Shown one piece after another: positions 45,441 through 54,354 of a stretch of 64,000 nucleotides of DNA. Below the pieces are notes generated by a model. It was not told the DNA's origin and ran no database searches. It saw nothing but the letters and a program-made list of their open reading frames with translations. Origin of the DNA: Rossellomorea aquimaris (GTDB lineage Bacteria; Bacillota; Bacilli; Bacillales; Bacillaceae_B); NCBI RefSeq assembly GCF_020171925.1, contig NZ_JAIVAR010000007.1:118617-182616 (forward strand), written 5' to 3'. The first letter of the stretch is position 1. Each line of letters begins with the position of its first letter. A program made the position numbers and the translations under genes.

Positions 45441-46553
45441 TCATTTAGCCCCCATGATGAATTTCCATGTGTCTTCAAATACACCGGCTCGCTTCAAGGT
45501 GGAGAGGATCACAAGGACGACCGGACCAACAATCAAGCCCAGGAACCCAATTAACTTGAATCCGACAAAAAGAGCGATCAGGGTCGCGAGTGGGTCCAGG
45601 CCGATACTCGATGATAACACTTTTGGTTCCATGATCTGACGTTGCACGACAACGATGAGATAGAGCACCGACAGTCCGATTCCGAGTCCGACATTCCCGA
45701 TGATGAACTCATACGCAATCCAAGGGACAAAGACCGCCCCTGTCCCCAAATAAGGCAGGATATCCACGAGTCCGCTAACCAGGGCGATCGTAATGGCATA
45801 GTCAACACGTAGAACGATCAGCCCGATCAAGACGATGATCGCTGTAATGGAAATCAAGGTGAATTGAGCCCTGATGAAGCCGAATAGAGCTTTTTTTAGA
45901 TCGATGAAGACCGTTCTGCCGCTGGACATCGCTCTTCCCGGAATAATCTTTTCAGCCTTGGCGGACAATTTATACCAATCTTTACTGATGAAGAATGTCG
46001 CCAATGCTGAGAAAATAAGAACAGAAGCTGCGTTCGGTATCCATGAAATAAGCTGTGGAAGCTTTTCGAAAAAATTCTGCAGGAAGTCACCGGCTGATTG
46101 TGCGATCTTGCTTCCAGCTGTTTGGATATTAGTCAAAATGGTGTTCTGTTGACCTGAATCAAGATTATTGAATAAACCTGCAAGTTGATGATAAAAAGGA
46201 ATCACTTGCCCGACGATGAAGTTTTCTGCGTATGTCACCAGCGTTTGAACATGATCGGGTAACACTTCGGATAGATAGCCTGCACCAGACACGATTTCTG
46301 CAATCAATAAAGTGATGAGGCCGGCGAATACGCCTACAATCAAGAAAAGGGATAAAACGACAGCCCATACCCTCGGTAGCCTGGCCTTGGATTCGAGCCA
46401 GTTCACCAATGGATTGATCATTAAGGATATCCCTACTGCAATGACGAAGGGATAGGCAAGTTTCCAGATGTAATACAAGGAAACGATCGATACTATCATG
46501 ATGCAGACGACAACGAAGAAGCGGATGGTCCTATACACATAATCTACATTCAA
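45441..46553 (-). CDS. ytvI: AI-2E-family membrane protein YtvI (sporulation associated)
   Basis: A 370-residue polytopic protein of the AI-2E/YtvI family: three N-terminal segments (about 10-75), a central soluble part, then five or so segments ending in ALFVGFKLIGFLGLIVGPVVLVI. The YtvI branch is linked to sporulation. TTG start after AGGGGGATC. Convergent with fxsA. Its exact substrate is not known. Confidence 0.88.
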   Translation of the reverse strand: MNVDYVYRTIRFFVVVCIMIVSIVSLYYIWKLAYPFVIAVGISLMINPLVNWLESKARLPRVWAVVLSLFLIVGVFAGLITLLIAEIVSGAGYLSEVLPDHVQTLVTYAENFIVGQVIPFYHQLAGLFNNLDSGQQNTILTNIQTAGSKIAQSAGDFLQNFFEKLPQLISWIPNAASVLIFSALATFFISKDWYKLSAKAEKIIPGRAMSSGRTVFIDLKKALFGFIRAQFTLISITAIIVLIGLIVLRVDYAITIALVSGLVDILPYLGTGAVFVPWIAYEFIIGNVGLGIGLSVLYLIVVVQRQIMEPKVLSSSIGLDPLATLIALFVGFKLIGFLGLIVGPVVLVILSTLKRAGVFEDTWKFIMGAK

Positions 46554-46767
46554 CGGAAGATCCCCCTACTGTTTCTCTATTACTTTCTATTTTATAAGAG
46601 ACAGGAAATGAAAGGAAGTTCTAATTTTCTAAAGTAGGTGAGCGAATGCTATTTTAGTAGTGCTGAATGTACCTTGGAAGTGCGGATCCGATGATGTTTT
46701 AGTTCACTGAAGTTCAAAAGGTTTATTTTTCTAGTAAAATAATTTCATATAAATTCGAGCGTTTCCG

Positions 46768-46796
46768 TTCACAAATGTCAGATAATTGTTTATAAT
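46768..46796 (+). promoter_or_regulatory. Sigma-A promoter of citZ
   Basis: TTCACA (46768-46773), exactly 17 bases, TATAAT (46791-46796). It gives a leader of about 230 bases. The upstream part of the gap (46554-46767) shows nothing I can name. Confidence 0.75.
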
Positions 46797-46801
46797 AGAA
46801 A

Positions 46802-46816
46802 ATGTAAGCGCATCCC
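46802..46816 (+). promoter_or_regulatory. cre site at the citZ transcription start
   Basis: ATGTAAGCGCATCCC fits WTGNAANCGNWNNCW in 14 of 15 positions and lies at about +1 to +15, a repressing position for CcpA. Confidence 0.6.
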
Positions 46817-46826
46817 ATTCGTTGTT

Positions 46827-46900
46827 TTCCCTGCCAGCGTTGATTATGGCACAGGGAATCATTTTTTGTGCCGGGATTGAGCAATCGCTCAGCGTGCGAA
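46827..46900 (+). promoter_or_regulatory. Structured citZ leader with two exclusive hairpins
   Basis: TTCCCTGCCA (46827-46836) can pair with TGG-CA-CAGGGAA (46847-46858). Alternatively GGCACA (46848-46853) pairs with TGTGCC (46868-46873). The two cannot form together. TGAGC-AATC-GCTCA follows at 46878-46891. In B. subtilis aconitase binds the citZ leader RNA, so this region is the natural place to look for an equivalent. Confidence 0.4.
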
Positions 46901-47033
46901 TTGAAATGATCAAGGACCCACTACAGGTAATTCATTTACTTTTATTAAACAAGCCCGAACCAAATTTTCTTTCGGGGTTTCATACTCATATGAAAATGGG
47001 TAGAAGGGAAATATATTCAAAGGAGAGATTATT

Positions 47034-48152
47034 ATGACAGCGACTCGCGGATTAGAAGGAGTTGTAGCGACTACATCGTCCATCAGTTCCATCATCGATG
47101 ACACCCTTACATATGTCGGTTACAACATTGATGATCTAGCAAATAATGCTACATTCGAAGAGGTAATTTATTTACTTTGGCATCTGAAACTCCCAACGAA
47201 ATCAGAGCTTCAGGAGCTCACGGATCAGCTTGCGGAAAATATGGCGCTTCCTCAAGAAGTACTGGAACACTTCAAGATGTACAATATCAAAGAAGTGCAT
47301 CCAATGGCCGCATTGCGTTCTGCAGTGTCATTGCTCGGATTATATGATGATCAGGCAGACGTGATGGAGGAAGAAGCGAATTACATGAAAGCAGTCCGCC
47401 TTCAGGCTAAGATCCCTACAATCGTGACAAGCTTTGCACGCATCCGTAATGGACAGGAACCGATTGCACCACGCAAAGACTTAGGATTTGCTGCTAACTT
47501 CCTGTACATGCTGAAAGGGAAAGAGCCGGAACCAATCGAAATCGAGGCGTTCAATAAAGCGCTTGTCCTTCATGCGGACCACGAGTTAAACGCTTCCACA
47601 TTCACTGCACGTGTCTGTGTGGCTACACTTTCTGATGTTTATTCAGGTGTAACCGCTGCAATCGGTGCATTGAAAGGACCTCTTCACGGTGGAGCCAATG
47701 AACAGGTCATGAAGATGCTCACGGAAGTCGGATCAGTCGAAAATGCTGAATCCTACATTTTGGATAAGCTTGATAAGAAAGAAAAGATCATGGGCTTCGG
47801 ACACCGTGTTTACCGTCAGGGAGATCCGCGTGCCAAGCATCTTAAAGAAATGTCCAAGAAGCTTACCGAGCTTAGAGGGGAAAGCAAGTATTACGAAATG
47901 TCCGCGAAGATCGAAGAGGTATTCACGGCGAATAAAGGCCTTCCACCAAATGTTGATTTCTATTCGGCATCTGTTTATCACAGCCTTGGCATCGATCATG
48001 ACTTATTCACGCCGATCTTTGCTGTGAGCCGTGTATCCGGATGGCTTGCCCATATCCTTGAACAATATTCAAACAACCGTCTAATCCGTCCTCGTGCCGA
48101 TTATATCGGGCCTGGTAAGCAACAATATGTTCCTGTAGATCAAAGAAGCTGA
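47034..48152 (+). CDS. citZ: Citrate synthase
   Basis: A 372-residue type II citrate synthase joining oxaloacetate and acetyl-CoA. Catalytic regions are visible: HADHELNASTFTARVC near 180, GPLHGGANEQVMKML near 215 and GFGHRVYRQGDPRAKHLKE near 257. AAAGGAGAG precedes the ATG. First gene of citZ-icd-mdh, the TCA branch order of B. subtilis. Confidence 0.97.
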   Translation: MTATRGLEGVVATTSSISSIIDDTLTYVGYNIDDLANNATFEEVIYLLWHLKLPTKSELQELTDQLAENMALPQEVLEHFKMYNIKEVHPMAALRSAVSLLGLYDDQADVMEEEANYMKAVRLQAKIPTIVTSFARIRNGQEPIAPRKDLGFAANFLYMLKGKEPEPIEIEAFNKALVLHADHELNASTFTARVCVATLSDVYSGVTAAIGALKGPLHGGANEQVMKMLTEVGSVENAESYILDKLDKKEKIMGFGHRVYRQGDPRAKHLKEMSKKLTELRGESKYYEMSAKIEEVFTANKGLPPNVDFYSASVYHSLGIDHDLFTPIFAVSRVSGWLAHILEQYSNNRLIRPRADYIGPGKQQYVPVDQRS

Positions 48153-48275
48153 TCATCGATATTTACAAATAGTAAAAATATTGGTGTAATAAATAGAAAG
48201 GGGAATGACTCTGATTGCCAAGTAGCACTTATGGGTTATCCCCCTTTGACCATGAAGAAAAATGGAGGTTACATA

Positions 48276-49547
48276 ATGACACAAGGTGAAAAGATTACAA
48301 ACCAAAACGGCCAGCTTAACGTGCCAAACAACCCAATCGTTCCTTTTATCGAAGGTGACGGTACTGGTCCAGATATCTGGGCATCTGCTCAGCGAGTATT
48401 AGATGCATCTGTTGAAAAAGCTTACAAAGGTGAGCGTAAGATTGAGTGGAAGGAAGTTTATGCAGGGGAGAAAGCATTCAACAAAACGGGTGAATGGCTT
48501 CCTAATGAAACACTTGAAGCAATCAATGAGTACTTCATTGCGATCAAGGGACCACTTACAACGCCTGTTGGTGGCGGAATCCGTTCATTGAACGTTGCCC
48601 TTCGCCAAGAATTGGACCTGTTCACATGCTTGCGCCCTGTACGCTACTTCGAAGGTGTTCCTTCACCGGTCAAGCGTCCAGAAGACACTGACATGGTCAT
48701 CTTCCGTGAAAACACTGAAGATATTTATGCTGGTATCGAATATGCTAGCGGTTCTGATGAAGTCAAGAAACTGATCTCATTCTTGCAAGATGAAATGGGA
48801 GTAAACAAAATCCGCTTCCCTGAAACATCAGGAATCGGTATCAAGCCTGTATCTGAAGAAGGTACTTCACGTCTTGTACGTGCGGCGATCAATTATGCCA
48901 TCACAGAAGGACGTAAATCAGTGACGCTTGTACACAAAGGGAACATCATGAAGTTCACTGAAGGTGCATTCAAGAACTGGGGTTACGAGCTTGCAGAGAA
49001 AGAGTTCGGGGATAAAGTATTCACTTGGGCTCAATACGATAAGATCAAGGATGCTGAAGGGATCGAAGCAGCAAACAAAGCGCAATCAGAAGCTGAAGCT
49101 GCTGGCAAGATCATCGTGAAGGACTCAATCGCTGATATCTTCTTACAACAAATCCTTACTCGTCCTGCAGAGTTCGATGTAGTCGCTACGATGAACCTGA
49201 ACGGTGACTACATTTCTGATGCACTTGCAGCACAAGTGGGTGGAATCGGAATCGCGCCTGGTGCGAACATCAACTATGAGACTGGACATGCCATCTTCGA
49301 AGCGACTCACGGAACGGCTCCTAAATATGCCGGCATGGATAAAGTGAATCCATCTTCAGTCATCCTTTCAGGAGTGTTGATGCTTGAACACCTTGGTTGG
49401 ACTGAAGCGGCTAACCTAATCATGAAATCAATGGAAAAGACCATTGCTTCTAAAGTCGTGACATATGACTTTGCCCGTCTGATGGAAGGTGGAACGGAAG
49501 TAAAATGTTCTGAATTCGGAACTGCATTAATCGAAAATATGGAATAA
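48276..49547 (+). CDS. icd: Isocitrate dehydrogenase (NADP)
   Basis: A 423-residue NADP-dependent isocitrate dehydrogenase making 2-oxoglutarate. [12 protein letters not shown] near 25, the substrate loop [35 protein letters not shown] near 95-130 and [22 protein letters not shown] near 345 are intact. ATG 48276 is chosen because TGGAGG lies eight bases upstream and the length equals B. subtilis Icd; the longer frame is unsupported. A 123-base gap with a weak GGGG/CCCC stem separates it from citZ. Confidence 0.96.
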   Translation: MTQGEKITNQNGQLNVPNNPIVPFIEGDGTGPDIWASAQRVLDASVEKAYKGERKIEWKEVYAGEKAFNKTGEWLPNETLEAINEYFIAIKGPLTTPVGGGIRSLNVALRQELDLFTCLRPVRYFEGVPSPVKRPEDTDMVIFRENTEDIYAGIEYASGSDEVKKLISFLQDEMGVNKIRFPETSGIGIKPVSEEGTSRLVRAAINYAITEGRKSVTLVHKGNIMKFTEGAFKNWGYELAEKEFGDKVFTWAQYDKIKDAEGIEAANKAQSEAEAAGKIIVKDSIADIFLQQILTRPAEFDVVATMNLNGDYISDALAAQVGGIGIAPGANINYETGHAIFEATHGTAPKYAGMDKVNPSSVILSGVLMLEHLGWTEAANLIMKSMEKTIASKVVTYDFARLMEGGTEVKCSEFGTALIENME

Positions 49548-49556
49548 ACCTAACAT

Positions 49557-49592
49557 CAGAAGCATTCCTTTTTTAGGAGTGCTTCTGTCTTA
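49557..49592 (+). terminator. Partial terminator between icd and mdh
   Basis: CAGAAGCA (49557-49564) pairs with TGCTTCTG (49580-49587), with an inner CC/GG. The trailing T tract is weak, so read-through into mdh is likely. Confidence 0.5.
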
Positions 49593-49619
49593 CATAATTT
49601 AAAATGAACAGGGGGAACC

Positions 49620-50561
49620 ATGATGACAATTAAACGCAGAAAAGTTTCAGTGATTGGCGGAGGTTTTACCGGTGCAACGACTGCTCTCATGCTAGCGCAA
49701 AAAGAACTTGGTGATGTTGTGCTCGTTGATATTCCTCAAAATGAAGATCCCACAAAAGGGAAGGCTTTGGACATGCTTGAAGCAAGTCCGGTTCAAGGGT
49801 TTGATGCAAATATCATTGGTACTTCAAGCTACGAAGACACAAAGGATTCTGATATTGTCGTCATCACGGCCGGAATCGCGCGTAAACCTGGAATGAGTCG
49901 TGACGACCTGGTTCAGACAAACCAGAAGGTCATGAAATCTGTAACAGAGCAAATTGTCAAATATTCTCCGAACTGCTATATCATCGTACTGACCAATCCG
50001 GTGGATGCCATGACATACACGGTCTTCAAAGAATCAGGTTTCCCTAAGGAACGCGTAATCGGTCAATCAGGTGTCCTTGATACCGCGCGTTTCCGTACGT
50101 TCGTTGCACAAGAATTGAATCTGTCCGTCAAGGATGTGACAGGATTTGTTTTAGGTGGACATGGAGACGACATGGTCCCGTTAATCCGTTACTCGTATGC
50201 TGGTGGAATTCCATTAGAAACATTGATCCCGAAAGACCGTCTGGATGCCATCGTTGAGCGCACCCGTAAAGGCGGGGGTGAGATCGTCGGCCTGCTGGGC
50301 AATGGGTCAGCCTACTATGCCCCGGCTGCTTCCCTGGTTCAGATGGTGGAGGCCATCCTGAAAGATCAGCGCAGGGTCATCCCGGCAATCGCATACCTTG
50401 AAGGAGAATACGGCTTCGAAGGGATCTATCTAGGAGTCCCGACCATCCTAGGTGGTAACGGACTCGAAAAAATCATCGAATTGGAGCTTACTGAAGAAGA
50501 GCAGGCTGCCCTGGCCAAATCTGCAGACTCCGTCAAAAACGTCATGTCGTCATTGGCGTGA
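49620..50561 (+). CDS. mdh: Malate dehydrogenase
   Basis: A 313-residue NAD-dependent malate dehydrogenase of the lactate-dehydrogenase-like type found in bacilli. Rossmann motif [12 protein letters not shown] near 11, [16 protein letters not shown] near 83, [10 protein letters not shown] near 123 and the catalytic His in [11 protein letters not shown] near 180 are intact. Here GGGFTG replaces the more usual GAGFTG. AGGGGGAA precedes two ATGs. Third gene of the TCA operon. Confidence 0.96.
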   Translation: MMTIKRRKVSVIGGGFTGATTALMLAQKELGDVVLVDIPQNEDPTKGKALDMLEASPVQGFDANIIGTSSYEDTKDSDIVVITAGIARKPGMSRDDLVQTNQKVMKSVTEQIVKYSPNCYIIVLTNPVDAMTYTVFKESGFPKERVIGQSGVLDTARFRTFVAQELNLSVKDVTGFVLGGHGDDMVPLIRYSYAGGIPLETLIPKDRLDAIVERTRKGGGEIVGLLGNGSAYYAPAASLVQMVEAILKDQRRVIPAIAYLEGEYGFEGIYLGVPTILGGNGLEKIIELELTEEEQAALAKSADSVKNVMSSLA

Positions 50562-50574
50562 AAAATCATAAATT

Positions 50575-50614
50575 AGCCAATTCCACTCACTTGAAATGGA
50601 ATTGGCTTTTTTTG
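50575..50614 (+). terminator. mdh terminator
   Basis: AGCCAATTCCA (50575-50585) pairs perfectly with TGGAATTGGCT (50597-50607), then TTTTTT. Confidence 0.92.
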
Positions 50615-50675
50615 TATGTTTTAATGAGAAGCTATTCAATAGAGCAACGAACTGAAAATTGTTATAAATAGATTC

Positions 50676-50790
50676 CAGCTGTTGATTGTAGTGCAAGACG
50701 AAGACTCCTGCGGGAGAAGTGGCAAATGTGAGACCCAGGAGGCTCACGGGTCACCCGCGGAAAGCGAAATCTTGCACGGAAATCAACAGC
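50676..50790 (+). repeat. Nested-palindrome repeat, copy C
   Basis: About 115 bp. Outer arms GCTGTTGATT (50678-50687) and AATCAACAGC (50781-50790) are perfect inverted copies. Next arms GTGCAAGA/TCTTGCAC (50691-50698 with 50770-50777) and inner GTGAG/CTCAC (50728-50732 with 50743-50747). It fills most of the 365-base gap between mdh and the MaoC-like gene. Confidence 0.85.
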
Positions 50791-50926
50791 GGTGTTCGAA
50801 GGGGATATTTATGTGTAAAATCCCTTTGTATGGAAACGCTAAAAGTGATATTATAGTAATATACAGATAATAATGATAATTTTCATTATTATAAAATGTA
50901 TGCGTTTACATATGGAGGTGCTTCTT

Positions 50927-51403
50927 ATGTTATTGGGCAAGAAAAGAAAACTGGGAAGAAAAATCGAGGAAATGTCGATCGGGGAGAAATTGACCCTTAC
51001 GGAAAAAATAGAGGACAATGAACTGCTTCTCTATCTTGGATTAACCAATGATGCAAACCCATTATACATCCAACATGACTATGCTTCCCAGACACCATTC
51101 AAGAAACCAATCGTTCCATCCATCATGCTTACAGGAATCATCACATCTGCAGTATCCAAATACTTACCGGGACCAGGCTCCCATATCATCGAACAGAATA
51201 TTGACTTCCCGAAGCCCGTTTACCATTATGCGACGATCCAATTCCTGTTCGAAGTGACAGAAATTGAGCCCTCTTCCCATACTGTCACGATAACAGTGAC
51301 TGCAGTGAATGAAGACGACGAGAAAGTGATAAATGGGACTATCAAGGTGTGTCCTCCGCATAAACTTGAGAAGATGAACAGTCATACGCTGGAGAATTTT
51401 TAA
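50927..51403 (+). CDS. MaoC-like hot-dog domain protein
   Basis: A 158-residue protein with a MaoC/R-hydratase-like fold: LGLTNDANPLYIQHDYASQTPFKKPIVPSIMLTGIITSAVSKYLPGPGS (about 38-86) resembles the hydratase 2 motif (D-x4-H), though here the pair reads NDANPLYIQHD. A 3-hydroxyacyl-ACP/CoA dehydratase role is possible; the substrate is unknown. ATG 50927 is chosen because TGGAGGTG lies upstream. It sits between mdh and phoP with its own terminator. Confidence 0.75.
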   Translation: MLLGKKRKLGRKIEEMSIGEKLTLTEKIEDNELLLYLGLTNDANPLYIQHDYASQTPFKKPIVPSIMLTGIITSAVSKYLPGPGSHIIEQNIDFPKPVYHYATIQFLFEVTEIEPSSHTVTITVTAVNEDDEKVINGTIKVCPPHKLEKMNSHTLENF

Positions 51404-51450
51404 TCACATCAGTGCATCAACGTCCATTGATAATGGAGGCCCATCGTATT

Positions 51451-51484
51451 AAAAGAGCTATGAATTCATAGCTCTTTTTTATTA
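51451..51484 (+). terminator. Terminator of the MaoC-like gene
   Basis: AAAAGAGCTATGAA (51451-51464) pairs perfectly with TTCATAGCTCTTTT (51465-51478), then TT. TATAAT at 51535-51540 is the likely -10 of phoPR. Confidence 0.88.
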
Positions 51485-51606
51485 TGCACATACTAATCAT
51501 AACTTTATGGTATGGTCAGCTTGCAGGTTTGTATTATAATGAAGATACAATTACATAAATACGTTGGATGATGGGGTTAATTCTTTGGTATGTGGAGGCA
51601 CTTTAA

Positions 51607-52323
51607 ATGAGCAAAAAAATCCTTGTAGTAGAAGATGAACAATCGATCGCGACACTGTTGAAGTATAATTTGGAGCAATCAGGCTATTCGGTCATTACCG
51701 CGAATGACGGTGAAGCAGGGAGGGATATGGCGGTCGATGAGCTGCCTGATTTGATGATCCTCGACCTTATGCTTCCTAAAATGGATGGGATTGAAGTGTG
51801 CAAGGAACTGAGACAGAAAAAAATCAATATCCCGATTCTCATGCTGACAGCAAAGGATGATGAGTTCGATAAGGTCCTAGGCCTGGAACTTGGCGCTGAT
51901 GATTATATGACAAAGCCATTCAGTCCGAGAGAGGTTGTCGCCCGGGTAAAAGCGATTTTGAGGAGGAGTCAGACGCCAGTGGAACCGGCTGAGGCAGTCG
52001 AGGAGACGGATGACTATAAAGAAGTAGGAGAATTGAAGGTATACCCAGAGCAGTATGAAGCATATTTCCAAGGTGAACTACTGGAGCTTACACCGAAGGA
52101 ATTTGAACTGCTGCTGTATTTGACGAACAATAAAGGAAGGGTCCTTACGAGGGACCAGCTTCTAAGTGCCGTTTGGAATTATGACTTTGCAGGCGATACA
52201 AGGATTGTCGATGTGCACATCAGCCACCTTCGGGAAAAAATAGAATCTAATACGAAGAAGCCAGTCTACATCAAAACAATCCGTGGTCTCGGTTATAAGC
52301 TGGAGGAGCCAAAAGCTCGATGA
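51607..52323 (+). CDS. phoP: Phosphate response regulator PhoP
   Basis: A 238-residue OmpR-type regulator. Receiver residues E9/D10, phospho-acceptor D53 (LMILDLMLP) and K103 (MTKPF) are present, followed by a linker and a winged-helix domain (about 138-235, LTPKEFELLLYLTNNKGRVLTRDQLLSAVWNYDF). It activates or represses Pho genes by binding repeats of TTWANA. GGAGG precedes the ATG. Overlaps phoR by four bases. Confidence 0.96.
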   Translation: MSKKILVVEDEQSIATLLKYNLEQSGYSVITANDGEAGRDMAVDELPDLMILDLMLPKMDGIEVCKELRQKKINIPILMLTAKDDEFDKVLGLELGADDYMTKPFSPREVVARVKAILRRSQTPVEPAEAVEETDDYKEVGELKVYPEQYEAYFQGELLELTPKEFELLLYLTNNKGRVLTRDQLLSAVWNYDFAGDTRIVDVHISHLREKIESNTKKPVYIKTIRGLGYKLEEPKAR

Positions 52324-54104
52324 ATAAATTCAGGACCAAGCTGCTTTTTGCACTCATTACGTTAATCATCATCGTGTTGATCGGTCTCGGAATCGTTTTG
52401 GGACAAATCTTCAAGAACTTCTACATGGACACCTTTAATTCAAGGATCCAAAAGGAATCGAGGTTACTGGCCAGCTCAATTCAGGAGAATGGCAGTCTGA
52501 ACGACATTGATCCGTCCATGATCAAGGAACTAAGTGATATATTGGATGTCCGGATCACCATCCTTGATAAATCAGGCAGCGTCATCGAGGATACCGAGTC
52601 TGTTAATCCGGTCCTTGACAGTCACCAAAAGCAGATGATCAATCAGATCGGTGACAAATGGGATGTGAAGGATAAGAATAAAAAACTAGTCATTTCCGGA
52701 AAAGAATATAGGTATTATTGGTACCCGCTTAAAAAGCAAGATCAATCGATAAACGGCCTTTTGATCATGAGTACGGAAGTAGATGCCCTTGAAAAGGGTA
52801 CCGGTCAAATTTGGCTGGTCCTGACGATCTCCCTCGGTCTCGCATTGATTCTCATCATTATTCTCGGTTCCAGGATCACGGCGAGATATACTAGACCAAT
52901 CGAGTCCGCGACGAATGTCGCAATCGAACTTGCAAAGGGGAACTTCAGGGCAAGAACATATGAGGACCGATTGGATGAAACCAGTATGCTGAGTACGTCG
53001 ATCAATATATTGGCGCGGAACCTCCAGGAAATGGTCACTTCGCAAGAGATGCAGCATGACCGATTGACAACATTGGTTGAAAATATGGGAAGTGCGCTGC
53101 TGTTGATTGATCAACGCGGTTTTGTCGTTTTGACGAACCGTACATTCAGGGAATTCTTTAACTTGAAGGAAAGTCAATTGAAGAAGGTACGCTACCATGA
53201 AGTGATTCATTATCAGCAGGTCAACAAGCTGGTAGAAGAAATATTCATGACTGAAGATCGCGTGAGAAAACAGATCCTCCTGCCTCACCGACTTGAGAGA
53301 AAGCATTATGAAGTCTATGGTGCTCCGATCATTGGGCAAAATGATGAGTGGAAAGGGATCGTCGTCGTTTTTCATGATATTACCGAGCTCAAGAACCTTG
53401 AGCAAATGCGGAAAGATTTCGTAGCAAATGTATCTCATGAGTTGAAGACACCGATCACCTCGATCAAAGGGTTCTCTGAAACGTTACTGGACGGAGCCAT
53501 GAATGATAAGGAAACATTGAAGTCCTTCCTTGAAATCATTTTGACCGAGAGCGATCGTTTGCAATCATTGATTCAGGACCTTCTTGAATTAAGTAAAATC
53601 GAAAAACATGGATTTGAGCTTTCCATCGAGAAGCAGAATGTATCCGATCTTGTTGGTGAAGTGCTTCCTATTTTGAAGGATAAGGCAGATAAAAAGGGGA
53701 TTTCCATCCATACCAGATTCAGGGCTGAAGGAGTCGCGGAAATTGATCCTTACCGATTGAAGCAAGTATTCATCAATTTGATTTCAAACGCCATCGTGTA
53801 TACACCGATGGGTGGGGATGTCACCATTTCTACAGACGAAGATGCTGATCAGGTACATGTTTCCATCATCGACAACGGAATCGGAATCAGTGAAGAGGAA
53901 CTGCCTCGGATCTTTGAGCGTTTCTATAGGGTAGATAAAGCAAGAAGCCGTAACTCTGGTGGTACAGGACTGGGACTTGCGATTGTCAAACATATCATAG
54001 AAGCACATGAAGGCAGAATTGAAGTGACAAGTGAAGTGAATAAAGGCACGTCATTCACGGTTTCTCTATACAAAATATTCCCTGAACAAACCTTCGGAGA
54101 ATAA
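52320..54104 (+). CDS. phoR: Phosphate sensor histidine kinase PhoR
   Basis: A 594-residue membrane kinase. Two membrane segments (about 8-30 and 160-185) flank an extracellular PAS-like region, then come HAMP, a PAS domain (about 235-345), HisKA with FVANVSHELKTPITSIKG near 370, and a HATPase domain with the N, G1 (DNGIGISEEEL) and G2 (GGTGLGLAIVKHI) boxes. In B. subtilis PhoR senses wall teichoic acid intermediates. Translationally coupled to phoP. Confidence 0.95.
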   Translation: MNKFRTKLLFALITLIIIVLIGLGIVLGQIFKNFYMDTFNSRIQKESRLLASSIQENGSLNDIDPSMIKELSDILDVRITILDKSGSVIEDTESVNPVLDSHQKQMINQIGDKWDVKDKNKKLVISGKEYRYYWYPLKKQDQSINGLLIMSTEVDALEKGTGQIWLVLTISLGLALILIIILGSRITARYTRPIESATNVAIELAKGNFRARTYEDRLDETSMLSTSINILARNLQEMVTSQEMQHDRLTTLVENMGSALLLIDQRGFVVLTNRTFREFFNLKESQLKKVRYHEVIHYQQVNKLVEEIFMTEDRVRKQILLPHRLERKHYEVYGAPIIGQNDEWKGIVVVFHDITELKNLEQMRKDFVANVSHELKTPITSIKGFSETLLDGAMNDKETLKSFLEIILTESDRLQSLIQDLLELSKIEKHGFELSIEKQNVSDLVGEVLPILKDKADKKGISIHTRFRAEGVAEIDPYRLKQVFINLISNAIVYTPMGGDVTISTDEDADQVHVSIIDNGIGISEEELPRIFERFYRVDKARSRNSGGTGLGLAIVKHIIEAHEGRIEVTSEVNKGTSFTVSLYKIFPEQTFGE

Positions 54105-54121
54105 GGTAGTATTTCTGTTTT

Positions 54122-54160
54122 TTTACATTCTATTTACAAAGGGTTAAAAAAGGATTAATA
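54122..54160 (+). promoter_or_regulatory. Four-repeat PhoP box downstream of phoR
   Basis: TTTACA (54122), TTTACA (54133), TTAAAA (54144) and TTAATA (54155) are four TTWANA-type hexamers spaced exactly 11 bases apart, the arrangement bound by PhoP dimers. A TATAAT -10 follows at 54173-54178, so the box covers roughly -63 to -25 of the predicted start, an activating position. Confidence 0.7.
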
Positions 54161-54183
54161 AACAGGTGATACTATAATAGATG

Positions 54184-54246
54184 AAACCCCTTCATCCAAG
54201 GAGTGAAGAAAAGGCGAGAACCAACCCCGTTCTCGCCTTTTCGCAT
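54184..54246 (+). ncRNA. Predicted short PhoP-dependent transcript
   Basis: Between the predicted start (about 54184) and the T tract of the terminator at 54213-54242 there are only about 60 bases. If the PhoP box works, the product is a tiny RNA, or a leader ending in an attenuator before hflK. No ORF with a ribosome site fits. It is predicted from the signals only. Confidence 0.35.
54213..54244 (+). terminator. Terminator after phoPR
   Basis: AAGGCGAGAAC (54214-54224) pairs perfectly with GTTCTCGCCTT (54231-54241), followed by TTTCG. It can end both phoPR and the short transcript above. Confidence 0.85.
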
Positions 54247-54284
54247 TGCCTTTTTTCCTCTCTCTCCCCTTTTTGTCATATTCC

Positions 54285-54313
54285 TGAAACCATTTTGTAT
54301 TGGTATCCGTATA
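54285..54313 (+). promoter_or_regulatory. ECF (sigma-W-like) promoter of hflKC
   Basis: TGAAAC (54285-54290), 17 bases, CGTATA (54308-54313). Both elements match the sigma-W consensus TGAAAC-N16-CGTA exactly; the spacer is one longer. It lies 41 bases before the hflK start. Confidence 0.65.
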
Positions 54314-54354
54314 TAGTACAGAACAGCTAAAGAGATAAGAAAGGGAGGGAGCTT

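Noticed and set aside
46664..46700. GAAGTGCGGATCC-like stretch upstream of citZ resembling the 33080 array
   Set aside because: Only one poor unit is visible, so it cannot be told from chance.
46786..47037. 83-codon frame in the citZ leader
   Set aside because: It begins within the -10 region before the expected transcription start, lacks a ribosome site, and overlaps the cre and hairpins.
48197..48247. AAAGGGG/CCCCTTT stem between citZ and icd
   Set aside because: Seven bp with a 37-base loop and no T tract; too weak to call a terminator or processing site.
52686..53438. 250-codon frame on the - strand inside phoR
   Set aside because: It is antisense to the intact HAMP-PAS region of phoR, with no ribosome site.
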